NCBI GenBank assembly: GCA_001801495.1
Contig: MGXW01000011.1
Location: 1 to 32,534 of the forward strand
Direction: 5' to 3'
DNA length: 32,534 nt
Source of the DNA: Gammaproteobacteria bacterium RIFCSPHIGHO2_12_FULL_37_34
GTDB taxonomy: Bacteria; Pseudomonadota; Gammaproteobacteria; DSM-16500
Shown here piece after piece: positions 31,413 through 32,534 of this stretch. The notes under the pieces were generated by a model that searched no databases, was not told the origin of the DNA, and saw only the letters and a list, made by a program, of their open reading frames with translations. Within the stretch, counting starts at the first letter, position 1; each line of letters begins with the position of its first letter. The position numbers and the translations under genes are program-made.

Positions 31413-32534
31413 TCCTATTATTGAAGTGGTGGCTATGCAAAAATATTATAAAACTGGCGATAAGCAAGATCGTTTGGTTTTACATCATATCAACTTCAAA
31501 ATGTATGAAGGAGAAATTGTTGCAATTCTTGGTAAATCGGGTTCGGGTAAATCCACCTTGTTGCGTATTATTTCTGGGTTAACTGAACCCAGTTCAGGAG
31601 AAGTTTATTATCGAGGTCAATTAGTAACAGGGCCGGTGCGTGGTATTTCCATGGTATTTCAAACGTTTTCTTTATTGCCATGGCTAACGGTTTTACAAAA
31701 TGTTGAGTTGGGGTTAGAAGCACAGGGGTTACCTCGCAAGGAACGGCGAGATCAAGCATTAAAAGTTATTGAACTCATTGGCCTAGATGGGTTTGAAACG
31801 GCACTTCCTAAAGAATTATCAGGTGGTATGCGACAACGTGTGGGTTTTGCTCGTGCATTAGTTGTGAAGCCTGATATTTTGATGATGGATGAACCCTTTT
31901 CCGCTTTGGATGTCTTGACGGCGGATACCTTAAAGAATGACTTATTGGATTTATGGCAAAGTAGAAGAATAGGAATCAATGCAATTTTACTAGTGACGCA
32001 TAGCATAGAAGAAGCAATTGCCTATGCAGATCGCATCATATTGTTTGATACGGATCCGGGTACAATTCGCTCGGATGTTAAAATTAATTTACCCTTTCCT
32101 CGCAGCGATTTAGATCCACGATTTCGTAATCAAGTGGATCGTATTTATACCTTAATGACAACGGAACCTCAAGAAACAAGTATTCAAGAAGAAATAATCG
32201 ATATTGGATATCGTTTGCCCGAAGTAAATATTGAAGAGATGACAGGCTTATTAGAAATATTAGATTCTCCTCAGCATCAAGGAAAAATGGATTTACCTGT
32301 GCTTGCTGAAACACTGACGCACAACTTGGATGAGTTGCTTCCATTAACTGATTTAGTGCAAATTTTACATTTCGCAAAAGTGTCTGAAGGAGATATTACT
32401 ATTTCTCTGGAAGGTAAAACGTTTGCTGAGGCGGATATTTTAGAACGCAAGAAAATTTTTTCTATTCATCTTACTAAATATATTCCGCTTGCTCGTTATA
32501 TTCATAATCAATTAATTCGTCATCCTAGGCATCG
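31405..32534 (+). CDS. ABC transporter ATP-binding protein with C-terminal AAA-associated domain, partial
   Basis: The frame starts with ATG at 31405 and runs 376 codons off the right edge. Walker A is GKSGSGKST (43-51), the Q-loop is VFQ, the signature LSGGM (138-142), Walker B ILMMDEP, and the H-loop is VTHS. After about residue 245 a helical domain (EEMTGLLEILDSP, then LPLTDLVQILHFAKVSEGD) fits the AAA-associated C-terminal domain found in nitrate/sulfonate/taurine-type ATPases. It overlaps the fused permease gene by eight bases, implying coupled translation. The C-terminus is outside the window. Confidence 0.88.
   Translation, partial: MSDPIIEVVAMQKYYKTGDKQDRLVLHHINFKMYEGEIVAILGKSGSGKSTLLRIISGLTEPSSGEVYYRGQLVTGPVRGISMVFQTFSLLPWLTVLQNVELGLEAQGLPRKERRDQALKVIELIGLDGFETALPKELSGGMRQRVGFARALVVKPDILMMDEPFSALDVLTADTLKNDLLDLWQSRRIGINAILLVTHSIEEAIAYADRIILFDTDPGTIRSDVKINLPFPRSDLDPRFRNQVDRIYTLMTTEPQETSIQEEIIDIGYRLPEVNIEEMTGLLEILDSPQHQGKMDLPVLAETLTHNLDELLPLTDLVQILHFAKVSEGDITISLEGKTFAEADILERKKIFSIHLTKYIPLARYIHNQLIRHPRH

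Noticed and set aside
1..32534. CRISPR array
   Set aside because: No regularly spaced 24-40 bp direct repeats were seen; the 23-bp-period motif at 3430 has only three imperfect copies and no spacers.

Overview
The window is AT-rich gammaproteobacterial chromosome. The gene content points to the Legionellales (Legionella/Coxiella relatives): a DUF2608 HAD-like protein, a eukaryotic-like Ser/Thr kinase, a predicted R-S-E type ADP-ribosyltransferase, a pteridine-reductase-type SDR, and an Rsm/Csr-type regulatory RNA. This placement rests on gene content read by eye, not on a phylogeny. The organism is probably a host-associated or intracellular bacterium that respires aerobically.

Layout. 1-2426 (minus): two exported proteins of unknown role (the first cut by the window edge), then folE and a HIT-family hydrolase. 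2593-3138 (plus): ppa. 3139-3514 is a gene-free gap holding a strong candidate for a RsmY/RsmZ/CsrB-like RNA on the minus strand, and upstream of it three copies of an 11-bp motif spaced exactly 23 bp apart. 3515-7978 (minus): a small membrane protein, psd, then a cytochrome-oxidase assembly run (SCO, ctaB, ctaA, SURF1). 8049-9323 (plus): DUF2909, tatA (only 55 residues), tatB, tatC. 9386-12114: petABC for the bc1 complex; a 136-bp MITE-like element with 36-bp terminal inverted repeats sits between petA and petB. 12095-13476: two overlapping genes that look like pieces of a FUSC-type transporter. 13590-18028: glycine cleavage operon gcvT-gcvH-gcvPA-gcvPB, then tRNA-Glu(CUC).

18194-27673 is more accessory: a DUF2608 protein, ahpC-ahpD with an OxyR-like site, an AbiEii/AbiEi toxin-antitoxin pair with a long operator-like palindrome, oxyR, the predicted ADP-ribosyltransferase, a lipoprotein, a DUF4143 ATPase with a 63-bp palindrome in its divergent promoter, a PTPS-family enzyme and a protein kinase. 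27702-32534: MidA-family methyltransferase, pteridine reductase, and an ABC transporter (fused double permease plus ATPase) cut by the right edge.

How the genes fit together. Heme A synthesis, copper delivery, SURF1, Tat export (the Rieske protein has a clear Tat signal) and bc1 form one respiratory block. AhpC, AhpD and OxyR form a peroxide-defence unit. FolE, the PTPS-family protein and the pteridine reductase suggest a pterin/folate route. The ADP-ribosyltransferase and the kinase are the best candidate secreted effectors, and the Rsm-like RNA is the best candidate for a global switch controlling such functions.
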